This document shows, piece after piece, positions 28,640 to 37,299 of a stretch of DNA of 64,000 bases. Both the position numbers and the translations under genes were made by a program. How positions within the stretch are numbered: position 1 is the stretch's first letter; the number at the start of each line of letters is the position of its first letter. The stretch lies in contig NZ_LT670847.1 of the NCBI RefSeq assembly GCF_900142895.1, positions 1,116,001 through 1,180,000 of the forward strand. Reading direction: 5' to 3'. The notes beneath the pieces are model-generated. The model was not told the origin of the DNA, searched no databases, and worked only from the letters and a program-made list of their open reading frames with translations. The stretch is from Vreelandella subglaciescola. GTDB lineage: Bacteria > Pseudomonadota > Gammaproteobacteria > Pseudomonadales > Halomonadaceae.

Positions 28640-28760
28640 TGACTGCTCCCCGCCCTAAGCGCTGACGCGCCACGGACGGGGCTTCCCACTTCAACGGCTG
28701 CTACCGACAACGTGCCGGCTTTACGCGAGCCTCAATGGGCAGAGACGGACAGCCCTTCCG
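28640..28760 (-). ncRNA. Putative omega-RNA (reRNA) of TnpB
   Basis: In IS605 elements the guide RNA of TnpB comes from the 3' end of tnpB and the right end of the element. Here the minus strand after the tnpB stop shows GAAGTGGGAAGCCCCG, a stem of GCCCCGTCC with GGGCGGGG around an inner GGCGC/GCGCT stem, and an end at AGCAGTCAC. The bases beyond, CAGCATAGTAGC, would form the guide. The 5' limit and processing are unknown. Confidence 0.6.
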
Positions 28761-29868
28761 CCTTTAACTGGATCAGGCCCTGACACTTGATGTTCAGGGC
28801 CGCGTTGATATCCCGATCATTTGAGGATGCACAATGAGGACAATCCCACGATCGAACATTCAGCGGCATTGAGGCCATCTTGTGCTGGCAGGCATGGCAG
28901 GTTTTGGAGCTGGGAAACCATTGATCTATTTTGACCAGGTGCTTGCCCTGTTCCTTCGCTTTGTACGCCAGCTTGGTGATCAAAGCATGCCACGACGCAT
29001 CGCCAATATGCCTGGCGAGTTTGCCGTTCTGCATCATGTTTTTAACTTTCAGTGTCTCGACGATCACCGCTTGGTTGTCGTCAACGATCTGTCGAGAAAG
29101 TTTGTGCTGGAAGTCGTTGCGGGCATTGGCCACCCGCTCGTGAGCTTTGGCAACCAATAGGCGGGCTTTAGCCCGTTTGGCACTGCCTTTTGTCTTGCGC
29201 GATAGTGACTGCTGTTTACGCTTGAGGTTCTTCTGCGCCTGCTTGATAAAGCGCGGATTCGCTGTTTTCGTGCCATTGGAATCAATGGCCAGGTGCGAGA
29301 GCCCCATGTCGAGGCCGACAACATTAGCGGCCTCAATATCCATTAACGGTGCCGGTTCGGCTTGTTCCGTTTCAAACAGCAACGAGGCGTAGTGTTTGCC
29401 GGTGACAGTGCGAGACAGCGTGATGCTTTTCAGCTTACCGGCTATCGGACGGTGGATACGGGCTTTTATCGCCTTGAGCTTGGGCACCTTGATCCAGCTA
29501 TCACCGGCCTTGACGCCGACACAGTGATAGCTGGACTGCCTGCCCCGCTTGCTTTTGAAACGCGGGTAGCTCGCCTTCTGCTTGGGGTCGAAAAACCGCT
29601 GGAAGGCTTTATCGAGGTTGATGCACGCCTGTTGCAGTGCGATTGAGTCAGCCTGTTTTAGCCAGCCGTACTTGCGCGACTTTTTCGCCACCGGCAACAG
29701 TTTTTTGATGTGATGTTTCGCACTTAATGACTCACCGTGACGCTGATAGCGATGGGACATAATGCGAAGGCCAGTATTATACGCAAAGCGCACGCTGCCG
29801 AACTGGCGGTTCAACATACCCGCCTGCTCAGTCGTGGGGTAGATGCGTACTTTTGTGGCTTTCAGCAT
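28732..29868 (-). CDS. tnpB: RNA-guided endonuclease TnpB (IS605 OrfB)
   Basis: This 378-residue TnpB is the ancestor type of Cas12 nucleases; it cuts DNA under guidance of an omega-RNA and helps keep the element in place. The N-terminal OrfB_IS605 domain includes RFAYNTGLRIMSHRYQ. The RuvC residues are present: D187 in VVGLDMGLSHLA, E271 in VIVETLKVKNM and D353 in NDRDINAALNI. The zinc ribbon has C324, C327, C343 and C346. No stop or frameshift is seen, so it may be active. It is divergent from tnpA. Confidence 0.94.
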   Translation of the reverse strand: MLKATKVRIYPTTEQAGMLNRQFGSVRFAYNTGLRIMSHRYQRHGESLSAKHHIKKLLPVAKKSRKYGWLKQADSIALQQACINLDKAFQRFFDPKQKASYPRFKSKRGRQSSYHCVGVKAGDSWIKVPKLKAIKARIHRPIAGKLKSITLSRTVTGKHYASLLFETEQAEPAPLMDIEAANVVGLDMGLSHLAIDSNGTKTANPRFIKQAQKNLKRKQQSLSRKTKGSAKRAKARLLVAKAHERVANARNDFQHKLSRQIVDDNQAVIVETLKVKNMMQNGKLARHIGDASWHALITKLAYKAKEQGKHLVKIDQWFPSSKTCHACQHKMASMPLNVRSWDCPHCASSNDRDINAALNIKCQGLIQLKAEGLSVSAH

Positions 29869-29922
29869 GTCAGTGTCCTTGCTATAGTGCCTTTATATTA
29901 AGGGCTACAGCAGGTAAGTCAA

Positions 29923-30336
29923 GTGAGTGTGAGCAATGAATATCGGCGAGGAAGGCATAGCGTGACCCGACTCGTCACGCACCTTATTTTTACCACGAAG
30001 TATCGAAGAAAGGTTTTTGACGGCGATATAATGGGCCAGATCAGGGCATCCTTCGAGTCAGCATGCGAAAAACTGGACTGCCGTATTATTGAGTTCGATG
30101 GCGAGGAAGACCACGTTCATGTTCTTGTCGAGTATCCGCCAAAGCTAGCGATTAGCGTGTTGGTCAATAATTTGAAATCTACGTCATCCCGACGTATTCG
30201 ATTATTAAATGGCCACATTCCGCGATTGAGTAAAAGTGCCGCACTGTGGTCGCGGTCGTATTTTGCGTGTAGCGCAGGAGGAGCGACGATCGAGACGCTT
30301 AAAGCCTATGTGGAAGGGCAGAAAACACCGGACTAG
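29923..30336 (+). CDS. tnpA: IS200/IS605 transposase TnpA (Y1 HUH)
   Basis: This 137-residue single-strand DNA transposase has its HUH metal site at H64 and H66 in EEDHVHVLVEYPPKLAISV and its nucleophile at Y129 in TLKAYVEGQ. HLIFTTKYRRKVFDG is the usual N-terminal segment. The start is GTG at 29923 (or GTG at 29929); the nearby ATG is out of frame. All catalytic parts are intact. Confidence 0.93.
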   Translation: MSVSNEYRRGRHSVTRLVTHLIFTTKYRRKVFDGDIMGQIRASFESACEKLDCRIIEFDGEEDHVHVLVEYPPKLAISVLVNNLKSTSSRRIRLLNGHIPRLSKSAALWSRSYFACSAGGATIETLKAYVEGQKTPD

Positions 30337-30390
30337 AATTGCGTTGCAGTTTCCGCTTGTATCCCCGCCCGCTGGGCGAGGGTTTACGCG

Positions 30391-30407
30391 GATTTTTGCT
30401 AAAAATC
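30391..30407. other. Palindrome GATTTTT-gct-AAAAATC upstream of ogt
   Basis: A perfect 7+3+7 palindrome lies 23 bp before the ogt start, just outside the likely IS605 end. It could terminate the tnpA transcript or act as an operator for ogt. Neither role can be decided from the sequence. Confidence 0.3.
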
Positions 30408-30429
30408 AGCATAAAACCCGGAGCCCGGC

Positions 30430-30912
30430 ATGTATCTTGATTACTTTGAACCCCCGAAAGACTCGCCGCTCGGCCGCCTGACGCTTTGCGCAAGCGATGA
30501 CGGCCTTTTAAGCGTCGAGTTCTCCCGAGGACTTTTTGGCACCCGGCGCGAACACCCGCTACTCGAACGCTGCAAGGCGCAGCTGGCGGAATACTTTGCC
30601 GGGTTACGCATGGTCTTTGACCTGCCGCTGGCGCCTGTCGGCACGCCGTTTCAGCAGACGGTATGGGGCGCGCTCGGTGACGTCCCCTACGGCGAAACGC
30701 GCAGCTACGGTGAACTTGCCGAGACGCTTGGCAAACCCACGGCGTCGCGGGCGGTGGGTATGGCCAACGGCAAAAACCCGCTGCCCATCATTGTACCCTG
30801 CCACCGCGTCGTCGGGGCCAACGGGCGGCTGACCGGCTATTCAGGCGGGCTTTCGCGCAAGGAATGGCTGCTTGCCCACGAGGCTCTCCATGCCAAAGGC
30901 CGCGCGCATTGA
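30430..30912 (+). CDS. ogt: Methylated-DNA--protein-cysteine S-methyltransferase
   Basis: This suicide repair protein removes alkyl groups from O6-alkylguanine. The acceptor cysteine is C124 in [20 protein letters not shown], and [20 protein letters not shown] is the DNA-binding helix region. It has 160 residues, the Ogt size, and lacks the Ada regulatory domain. It lies directly beyond the IS605-type element, so its native upstream region may have been altered by that insertion. Confidence 0.95.
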   Translation: MYLDYFEPPKDSPLGRLTLCASDDGLLSVEFSRGLFGTRREHPLLERCKAQLAEYFAGLRMVFDLPLAPVGTPFQQTVWGALGDVPYGETRSYGELAETLGKPTASRAVGMANGKNPLPIIVPCHRVVGANGRLTGYSGGLSRKEWLLAHEALHAKGRAH

Positions 30913-31059
30913 AGTGACGCATGCCAGCCACTACTCTCCGTGACCCCACAGCTTACGCTACAGACTTGGCGACGTTTTCGCTCTTGCGCTATGCTTGGCT
31001 GCTTAAAAGCTAATACATATGCGGCGTAACAACGTCCGCCATGCGTGAAGGGATGAGTC

Positions 31060-31734
31060 ATGCACTACACAGAAGCAAAGGAACACATTCACGGCCGCCT
31101 CCATGAGCTCTTCAGCGACCCTTATGAAGCGTTTGATAACGACAGCCAGGAACGGCTTTTGCACCTGCGCGTCATGCTGTATCTGTTTGTGGTGCGCCCC
31201 ATGGAGCGTGAACTGCTGACACTGCGGGTGATACACGGCTGGGAAAACGGCGGCTGCGAACCGGCCGACCTGGCCTGCACCGAGTATCCGCTGAGTAGCC
31301 TTGAGACCTTTGAACACGCGATGGAAGACTTCAACGGGACTCAGCGCGCGCCCTCACGCCAGCTGTTTACCCAGCCGCTGGATAAAGCCCTTGCCGCCGC
31401 TCGTGCCAAGGGTCAGGCGTTTGATGATGACATCGAGCAGCACCCCGCCCGCTGGCCGGCGTTTGAGCACGGGCTGGCCCTTTATACGATGTTCAAGATG
31501 TATCACCGGCTGGTCTACGGGGAAGATGACTTCTACCGCAGCAGCCTGTGTCACCTGGCCGCCGGCCTGCGCGAAATTCACGAATTTCATATGGAAGAAG
31601 GCGAGTTTGCTTTTCTGATCCCCCAGGGAAAAGCCTTTACTCAGGAAGAAAGCGTGCTGGTGCTCCACCAGAGCCAGCTTGAACCGATCAAGCAGCTGCT
31701 CGCAGACAACCTGCCGCTATTCCGCAACATCTGA
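31060..31734 (+). CDS. Hypothetical protein, unrecognised
   Basis: I do not recognise this 224-residue protein. It is soluble and mostly helical in appearance, rich in acidic and aromatic residues, with no signal peptide or membrane segment. Notable stretches are HLRVMLYLFVVRPMERELLT, LYTMFKMYHRLVYGEDDFYR and GLREIHEFHMEEGEFAFLIP; the last, with several H and E, could bind a metal. Coding is supported by codon bias and a perfect terminator 32 bp downstream. It stands alone between ogt and the convergent DUF3581 gene. Confidence 0.75.
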   Translation: MHYTEAKEHIHGRLHELFSDPYEAFDNDSQERLLHLRVMLYLFVVRPMERELLTLRVIHGWENGGCEPADLACTEYPLSSLETFEHAMEDFNGTQRAPSRQLFTQPLDKALAAARAKGQAFDDDIEQHPARWPAFEHGLALYTMFKMYHRLVYGEDDFYRSSLCHLAAGLREIHEFHMEEGEFAFLIPQGKAFTQEESVLVLHQSQLEPIKQLLADNLPLFRNI

Positions 31735-31765
31735 CGCAACCCGCCAGGCGTCAAATGCTCAACCC

Positions 31766-31800
31766 AAAGCCCCGACGTTCAACAGACGTCGGGGCTTTTT
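31766..31800. terminator. Bidirectional rho-independent terminator
   Basis: AAAGCCCCGACGT (31766-31778) and ACGTCGGGGCTTT (31786-31798) form a perfect 13-bp stem with a 7-nt loop, flanked by A and T runs. It lies between the convergent genes ending at 31734 and 31823 and can serve both. Confidence 0.92.
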
Positions 31801-31822
31801 AGTGCAACGATGACCAAAAAAT

Positions 31823-32530
31823 TCAGGCGGCTTCGTAGGCGGCTTTCAGCCGGTAAAACTCTTCCACGATGGCATCCATCTCCGTCGCGTCGTAGTCACA
31901 TATCCCGCTGACCACCAGTTTCTTCGAGCCGACGCCAAACGGCTTGCCGGCCGATTCAATGGAAAAATCCAGCAGCGCGTCAGCACGTTTGCCCTGCACC
32001 TCAAGCGAGGAGCGAGAGAGCGCGAGATCCGGTGCCAAGCCGTCCAGCCGCTCCAGGGTAAAGCCCATGCTGTGGTAGATCACCAGCGGACGTTTGGGGT
32101 TGAACATCACCCCGTGGGCTTCCATCAACGGCTTTAAATAGTGGGGAAAGTTCTTCCCCGAAAACGCCACGTAGCAGCGGGTAAAGGCATCAACCGCTTC
32201 CTTGTCAAACGTCGTGTCGCCGCTGCGCGTGACGTCCAGGTAGCATTTTCCTGATGTATCAGTGACGTGGATGTCGCCACTGACTGACTGCGAAAAGGTC
32301 AGCGGCGTATTGGCGCCGACCATGCTCAGAAAACGGAACTCCATGTGCTGGGATAGCCCGAAGCGCTCAAGCACCAGCGCAAAAAGCAGATCGCCGGGCA
32401 CACAAAAGCGCCGCGCATCGGGGTTATGAATCGGGTTGTAGTCACCGGCGACGCCTTTGGCGAAGCGGCTGGCCTGCTCGGCGGAGATGGTTATTTCATC
32501 GCCGCACTGCGCATAAAAATCCTTGAACAT
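31823..32530 (-). CDS. DUF3581 family protein
   Basis: The 235-residue protein matches DUF3581 in its N-terminal ITISAEQASRFAKGVAGDYN, followed by HNPDARRFCVPGDLLFALVL. The D-x-N-P-x-H-like pattern and overall layout recall MaoC-type hot-dog proteins, but no enzyme function has been shown. It is conserved in marine gammaproteobacteria. It is convergent with the unknown gene at 31060-31734, sharing a terminator. No operon partner is visible. Confidence 0.85.
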   Translation of the reverse strand: MFKDFYAQCGDEITISAEQASRFAKGVAGDYNPIHNPDARRFCVPGDLLFALVLERFGLSQHMEFRFLSMVGANTPLTFSQSVSGDIHVTDTSGKCYLDVTRSGDTTFDKEAVDAFTRCYVAFSGKNFPHYLKPLMEAHGVMFNPKRPLVIYHSMGFTLERLDGLAPDLALSRSSLEVQGKRADALLDFSIESAGKPFGVGSKKLVVSGICDYDATEMDAIVEEFYRLKAAYEAA

Positions 32531-32642
32531 GGCGTTCGCTGCCTGCCTGGTGTTGTCATTGAAAGTCCATCGCTACCAACGCCGCGCATCATGCCATAAA
32601 ACAAGGATCAACAGCAGAGGCTTTCTATTGAGGCGTGCGGCA

Positions 32643-33350
32643 CTATCGACGTTTACGCTCGCGGCGAATCATGCGCACCCGTTCCTTGGCCTTCTTTGCG
32701 ACCACTTGCTCATCGTCGTTCGGCTTAGGCGGAATCGTGACCCAGGCAAATACCGGCAGCGACAAACGCCAGTAGATCGCTGCCAGCCGCAGGCTCAGCG
32801 TGGCCGTCAGCGAGGCGCCGATGGTCAGCAGCAGCGGCGCACCGAGCGCATACAGCAGCACGTAGACCATGCCGCCGGCAAAGGCCGCCGTGGCGTAGAT
32901 TTCTTCGCGCAACACCATGGGCACACGCTGGGCGAGCACGTCGCGGATCATGCCGCCGGCCACGCCGGTCATCATGCCCATCAGCGTGGCCACGCTGTCG
33001 GCGTACCCAAGCTCCAGCGCCTTGTGGGTACCCAGCGCGGTGAACAGCGCCAGCCCGAAGGCATCGGCCACCGGCATGAACCCGCGCGAAAGTCGGTGAA
33101 TATAGTGAAAGCCGACCATGGCGAGCGCTACCGTGATAAAAATCACCCACAGATAAGTAGGGTCGCTCACCCAGAAGACCGGCCGCACGCCAAGCACCAG
33201 GTCGCGCAGCGTGCCGCCGCCAATGCCGGTCACCGCGGCCAGCACCAGCATGCCCACCGGGTCCATCCGGTTGCGGCAGGCCAGCACCACGCCCGACAGG
33301 GCAAAGACGATCACCCCGGCCATATCCAGCCAGTACACTATGCCACTCAC
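32643..33350 (-). CDS. Trimeric intracellular cation channel-like protein (UPF0126)
   Basis: This 235-residue inner-membrane protein has about seven hydrophobic helices arranged as a repeat. Each half has a glycine-rich motif followed by RD: AVTGIGGGTLRDLVLG in the first and GVAGGMIRDVLAQRVP in the second, the signature of the UPF0126/TRIC family. Related proteins conduct K+ or transport small solutes. A basic C-terminal tail follows. It starts 14 bp after the astB stop, so it may be read through from the ast operon. Confidence 0.9.
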   Translation of the reverse strand: MSGIVYWLDMAGVIVFALSGVVLACRNRMDPVGMLVLAAVTGIGGGTLRDLVLGVRPVFWVSDPTYLWVIFITVALAMVGFHYIHRLSRGFMPVADAFGLALFTALGTHKALELGYADSVATLMGMMTGVAGGMIRDVLAQRVPMVLREEIYATAAFAGGMVYVLLYALGAPLLLTIGASLTATLSLRLAAIYWRLSLPVFAWVTIPPKPNDDEQVVAKKAKERVRMIRRERKRR

Positions 33351-33364
33351 TCGTGTGTCTCTCC

Positions 33365-34759
33365 TCAGGCGTCCCGCTGAAACGGATAAATCGCGCCCAG
33401 CTGCAATATCCAGGTCAGTTCGTCGAGAGCCGTCAGCGACTCTTCAACCAGTAGCGGATCGGCGAGATCTTCCGGCGCCAGGCGATCGCGGTAGTGGCGC
33501 TTCACCCAGCCGACAAGCTCGGCGTAGAGCGCCTCGGTGAGCAGCACGCGGCCAGACAGCGCAGCGCGCTCGGCCTCGCTCAGCGCCACCCGCAGGCGCA
33601 GGCAGGCAGGGCCACCGCCGTTGCGCATGCTCTGTTTGACGTCCTTGACGATAATCTCGCCAATCGGATTATGACCGGCCAGCACCAGATCCTGCAACGT
33701 GCGCCACACGGCTTCGTTGGTCTCGCATTCGCCCGGCACTACCAGCGTCATACTGCCGTCCGGGTTGGACAGCAGCTGTGAGTTGAACAGGTACGTGGCT
33801 ACCGCATCTTCAAGACTTACCGCTTCCAGCGGCACGCGCACGGGGATCAACGGCTCGGGCATTTTCTCGCGCAGCGCATCCAGCGTGCCCTGTTCATCGG
33901 CAAAGGCCATGGCGTGATACAGCAACACCGGGCCGTTGCCCACCGCGATCACGTCGTTGTGGAACACCCCGGCGTCAATGGCGTCCGGATGCTGGCGGGC
34001 AAACACCGTCTGCGACTCAATAAGGCCGTGCTGCCGGGCGACCGCTTCGCTGGCCTCGCGGGTTTGCCGCGCGGGAAAGCGCTTGGGCGCAGGCGCGCTG
34101 CCAAAGGCCTCGCGCCCATAAACAAACAGGTGCACGCCGGCATTGCCATAGTCGGCGCACAGCCGCGTATGGTTGGCCGCGCCTTCGTCAGAAAATGCCG
34201 GCGTGGCCGGCAGCGGTGCGTGATGCGCGAAATGGCACGGATCGTTGAAAATGGCCTGCAGTACACGCCCCGTAGTGGCCGGCTCCAAATAACGATGAAA
34301 GCTCGACTGCAGGTTGGCCGGGGTAAATTGGACGCGGCCGTCCGGCGAATCAGCGCCCGGCGTTACCGTGGCCGCATTGGCCGTCCACATGCTCGAGGCC
34401 GAACACACCGCGCGCAGTATTGCCGGCGCCTGTTTTGCCGCCTGCTCCAGCATCGCAGCATGGCTGCCGGAAAAGCCCAGCGCGTGCAGCGCGGCCATAT
34501 CCGGACGCTGCTGGGGCGGCAGCACCCCTTGAGCGTAGCCGGCACGGCTCAGCGCGTGCATTTTCTCCAGCCCCTGAAGCGCGGCCTCGCGCGGGTTGGA
34601 TACCAGCCCGGCATGACGCTTTGAGGCTACGTTGCCTGCCGCCAGCCCGGAGTAGTTGTGCGTGGGGCCGACGAGGCCGTCAAAGTTGACCTCGCAGACG
34701 TTCTCTCCCATGCGCTCATTCTCGGTGGCAACCTGAGCTGCCTGTGCCTGACGGGTCAT
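33365..34759 (-). CDS. astB: N-succinylarginine dihydrolase
   Basis: This enzyme hydrolyses N2-succinylarginine to succinylornithine, CO2 and ammonia, the second step of the AST pathway. The pentein-fold protein has [20 protein letters not shown] near its start, [20 protein letters not shown] in the middle and the C-terminal [16 protein letters not shown] with the catalytic cysteine. The ATG at 34759 overlaps the astD stop (ATGA), supporting this start and 464 residues; an internal ATG at 34711 better matches the usual N-terminus. It is the last ast gene. Confidence 0.95.
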   Translation of the reverse strand: MTRQAQAAQVATENERMGENVCEVNFDGLVGPTHNYSGLAAGNVASKRHAGLVSNPREAALQGLEKMHALSRAGYAQGVLPPQQRPDMAALHALGFSGSHAAMLEQAAKQAPAILRAVCSASSMWTANAATVTPGADSPDGRVQFTPANLQSSFHRYLEPATTGRVLQAIFNDPCHFAHHAPLPATPAFSDEGAANHTRLCADYGNAGVHLFVYGREAFGSAPAPKRFPARQTREASEAVARQHGLIESQTVFARQHPDAIDAGVFHNDVIAVGNGPVLLYHAMAFADEQGTLDALREKMPEPLIPVRVPLEAVSLEDAVATYLFNSQLLSNPDGSMTLVVPGECETNEAVWRTLQDLVLAGHNPIGEIIVKDVKQSMRNGGGPACLRLRVALSEAERAALSGRVLLTEALYAELVGWVKRHYRDRLAPEDLADPLLVEESLTALDELTWILQLGAIYPFQRDA

Positions 34760-36228
34760 AGCGTCACCCCGGGCGGTAGCGTCTCCGGCAGCGCGAGGGT
34801 GTCGGTTTCCATCGAGGCCACCGGGTAGGCGCAGTAGTCCGCCGCGTAGTAGGCGCTGGGGCGGTGGTTGCCGCTGTCGCCGACGCCGCCAAAGGGTGCA
34901 TCGCCCGAGGCGCCCGTGGTCTGGCGATTCCAGTTGACGATGCCGGCGCGAATGCGCAGCAGAAAGTCATCCCAGTCGGCCTGTTCGCCGCCGATCAACC
35001 CGGCCGAAAGCCCGTAGCGGGTATCGTTGGCAAGCTCGATGGCCTCATCCCAGTCGGCGTAGCGCCGCACGGTCAGCAGCGGGCCGAAGTGCTCTTCGTC
35101 GGGTACTTCAAGACCGGTCACGTCGAGCAGCGCGGGGCTGAGCAGGCTGGTGCCGTCCTGCAGCCGCTGCATGCGGTGGATAACGGTGGCACCTTTGTTT
35201 TCAAGCTCACGCTGCGCTTCCAGCAGGCCGTCGGCAGCGGCGGCGCTGACCAACCCGGCATAAAACGGCGGGTTCTGCTCGTCAAACGGCTCGGCCACGC
35301 GCAGCTTGCGGATGGCCTCCGCCAGCGCCTCGATCAGCCGGTCGCCCACCTCACCCTTGGGCACCAGCAAGCGCCGCGCGCAGGTGCAGCGCTGGCCACC
35401 GGAGGCAAACGCCGACTGCAGAATGGTCAGCACTGCGGCGCGCTGGTCGGGTACGCTTTTCACCACCAGCGGGTTATTGCCGCCGAGTTCCAGCGCCAGA
35501 ATCTTGTCGAGCTGGCCGGCAAACTGACGGTGCAGCATGCCGCCCACCTTGGCGCTGCCGGTAAACAGCAGCCCGTCGATGTCCGGGTCGCCGGCCAGCG
35601 CCTGGCCCACCGGCACGCCACCTTGCACCAGGTTGATCACGCCCGCCGGCAGGCCGGCTTCCAACCAGCACTGCAGGGTCAAATCGGCGGTGAGCGGCGT
35701 TTGTTCGCTGGGTTTGAACACCACGGTATTGCCCGCCAACAGCGCCGGCACGATGTGACCGTTGGGCAGATGGCCGGGGAAGTTGTACGGACCGAAGACC
35801 CCCATCACGCCGTGCGGGCGATGGCGCAGCACGGCGCGAGCTTCGCCCACGGCTTTGCCGCGCTCTCCGGTACGCTCGTTAAAGGCGCTGATCGACAGCG
35901 CCACCTTGCCAACCATTGCGCCAGCCTCGGTACGCGCTTCCCACAGCGGCTTGCCGGTTTCCGCCGCAATGGCCACGCCAAGTGCCTCCTGACGGCTTTT
36001 CAGCACCTCGGCAAAACGCTCTACCAGTGCCTTGCGCTCGGCAAAAGGCGTTTTCGCCCAGCCGGAGAACGCGCCCCGGGCCGCTTTTACCGCGGCCTGA
36101 ACCTGGGCCTCATCAGCGGCGCCGCCCTGCCATAAAAGCGCGCCGGAAACGCCGTCGTGTTTGGTCAGCGCCGTTGCGCTACCGTCGACCCATTCACCGT
36201 TGATCAGCTGCTGTTGCGTGGCGTGCAT
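34756..36228 (-). CDS. astD: N-succinylglutamate 5-semialdehyde dehydrogenase
   Basis: This NAD-dependent aldehyde dehydrogenase of 490 residues makes N-succinylglutamate. [51 protein letters not shown] (general base) and [16 protein letters not shown] (nucleophile C) are all in place. It lies between aruG and astB and overlaps astB by four bases. Succinylglutamate desuccinylase AstE, which completes the pathway, is not in this window. Confidence 0.96.
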   Translation of the reverse strand: MHATQQQLINGEWVDGSATALTKHDGVSGALLWQGGAADEAQVQAAVKAARGAFSGWAKTPFAERKALVERFAEVLKSRQEALGVAIAAETGKPLWEARTEAGAMVGKVALSISAFNERTGERGKAVGEARAVLRHRPHGVMGVFGPYNFPGHLPNGHIVPALLAGNTVVFKPSEQTPLTADLTLQCWLEAGLPAGVINLVQGGVPVGQALAGDPDIDGLLFTGSAKVGGMLHRQFAGQLDKILALELGGNNPLVVKSVPDQRAAVLTILQSAFASGGQRCTCARRLLVPKGEVGDRLIEALAEAIRKLRVAEPFDEQNPPFYAGLVSAAAADGLLEAQRELENKGATVIHRMQRLQDGTSLLSPALLDVTGLEVPDEEHFGPLLTVRRYADWDEAIELANDTRYGLSAGLIGGEQADWDDFLLRIRAGIVNWNRQTTGASGDAPFGGVGDSGNHRPSAYYAADYCAYPVASMETDTLALPETLPPGVTL

Positions 36229-36270
36229 ATCAGTCTCCCTTGGCTATCAAGTTGGCTCAGTGTGTCAGCG

Positions 36271-37299
36271 TCAGGTTTCCAGCAGGCGAAGGGTATCGCC
36301 CGTGGTGACGTTCAGGCGCCGGGCTTCGGCGGGGGTCAGTACAATGTTTTCGTCGCGGGGCGCGCGGCCTACCCAGGCGGCGGTAAAGCCCAGCATCGTG
36401 GTAGTCGCGGCCAGCCAGCGGCTGACACTTTCATCAACGGCATTGGCGTCGATCTCAACGCGATAGCACTGCGAGTTGCGCACCGCGCGCACGTCGTCAA
36501 TGTAGGCTTCCACCGTGGGGCCGCCGTCAAAAATGTCGATGTAGCCTTCCCAGCGCAGCCCTTCTTTCTTGAGCATTTCAAGCGCCGGGCGGGTGTGGCG
36601 GTGCACCTGGCCGATGCAGTCGCGCGCTTCGTCGGGCATGAAGGTGGTGTAAATCGGAAATTTGGGCATCAGTTCGCCGATAAAGCTCTTTTGCCCCAGC
36701 CCCGTGAGGCGGTCGGCCTCGTCAAAGTCCATGGGGAAAAAGTGCCGACCCAGACTGTCCCAGAACGGGCTGCGGTTGTTGTCGTCAAACAGCCCGCGCA
36801 TTTCGGCCAGCACCTTGTCGGGGAAGCTGTCGCGGAATTCGGCGATAAACAGCCACCGCGCCTTGGACAGCAGCGCGCCGTTGCGCAGGTGGCGGTTAGC
36901 CTCGCCGCGGTACTCGGGGCGCACAAACAGCGAGCACACCTCGGTGTCGCCGGTGTGATCCGAGCTTAAAAACAGCGTATCAATCGTACGGTGAAGGTCC
37001 AGCTGCACCGACGAATGCGCCAGCGAGCCCAGCCGGTAATGATAAAACGGCACCTCGTGGCCGACCTGCCCTTCTATAGCGCAGCAGCCGGCAAGCTCGC
37101 CGTCGGTTTCGTCTTCCAGCACGAAAAAATACAGCCGGTTATCCCGCGCGGTGCGCTCTTCGAAGGCGCTGGCGGCGGCTTCAATCTTGCCGGCGAGAAA
37201 CTCGCGGTTATCCGGCAGCGAGGTGAACCCCACGCCGGCCTGCTGCGAAAGCGCCTGCAGCCCATCCAGATCGTCGCGGGCAATGGGTCGAATGCGCAT
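36271..37299 (-). CDS. aruG: Arginine N-succinyltransferase, beta-type subunit
   Basis: This GNAT-like enzyme transfers succinyl from succinyl-CoA to the alpha-amino group of arginine. The 342-residue protein has MRIRPIARDDLDGLQALSQQ, GEANRHLRNGALLSKARWLF and PFWDSLGRHFFPMDFDEAD, with IDIFDGGPTVEAYIDDVRAV near the end, matching AstA/AruG. It starts by sharing one base with the stop of a second AstA homologue, as in Pseudomonas where AruF and AruG form a heteromer. The beta assignment rests on gene order and similarity and is likely rather than certain. Confidence 0.92.
   Translation of the reverse strand: MRIRPIARDDLDGLQALSQQAGVGFTSLPDNREFLAGKIEAAASAFEERTARDNRLYFFVLEDETDGELAGCCAIEGQVGHEVPFYHYRLGSLAHSSVQLDLHRTIDTLFLSSDHTGDTEVCSLFVRPEYRGEANRHLRNGALLSKARWLFIAEFRDSFPDKVLAEMRGLFDDNNRSPFWDSLGRHFFPMDFDEADRLTGLGQKSFIGELMPKFPIYTTFMPDEARDCIGQVHRHTRPALEMLKKEGLRWEGYIDIFDGGPTVEAYIDDVRAVRNSQCYRVEIDANAVDESVSRWLAATTTMLGFTAAWVGRAPRDENIVLTPAEARRLNVTTGDTLRLLET

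Larger units (their letters stand above)
28640..30390. mobile_element. IS200/IS605 family element with divergent tnpA and tnpB
   Basis: The element carries a Y1 tnpA (+) and a tnpB (-) that diverge from a 55-bp gap, the IS605 layout. At the tnpB end a GC-rich hairpin (28647-28682) ends in GGGGAGCAGTCAC on the minus strand. At the tnpA end CCCTCGCCCAGCGGGCGGGG (minus strand, near 30363-30382) forms another hairpin. These are the expected subterminal structures in place of inverted repeats. Exact boundaries cannot be fixed without an empty site, so the coordinates are approximate. Confidence 0.82.

Noticed and set aside
34864..36135. Open plus-strand frame of 423 codons opposite astD
   Set aside because: It is antisense to a complete, motif-rich gene; composition is His/Arg/Gly-rich with no domain, a typical shadow.
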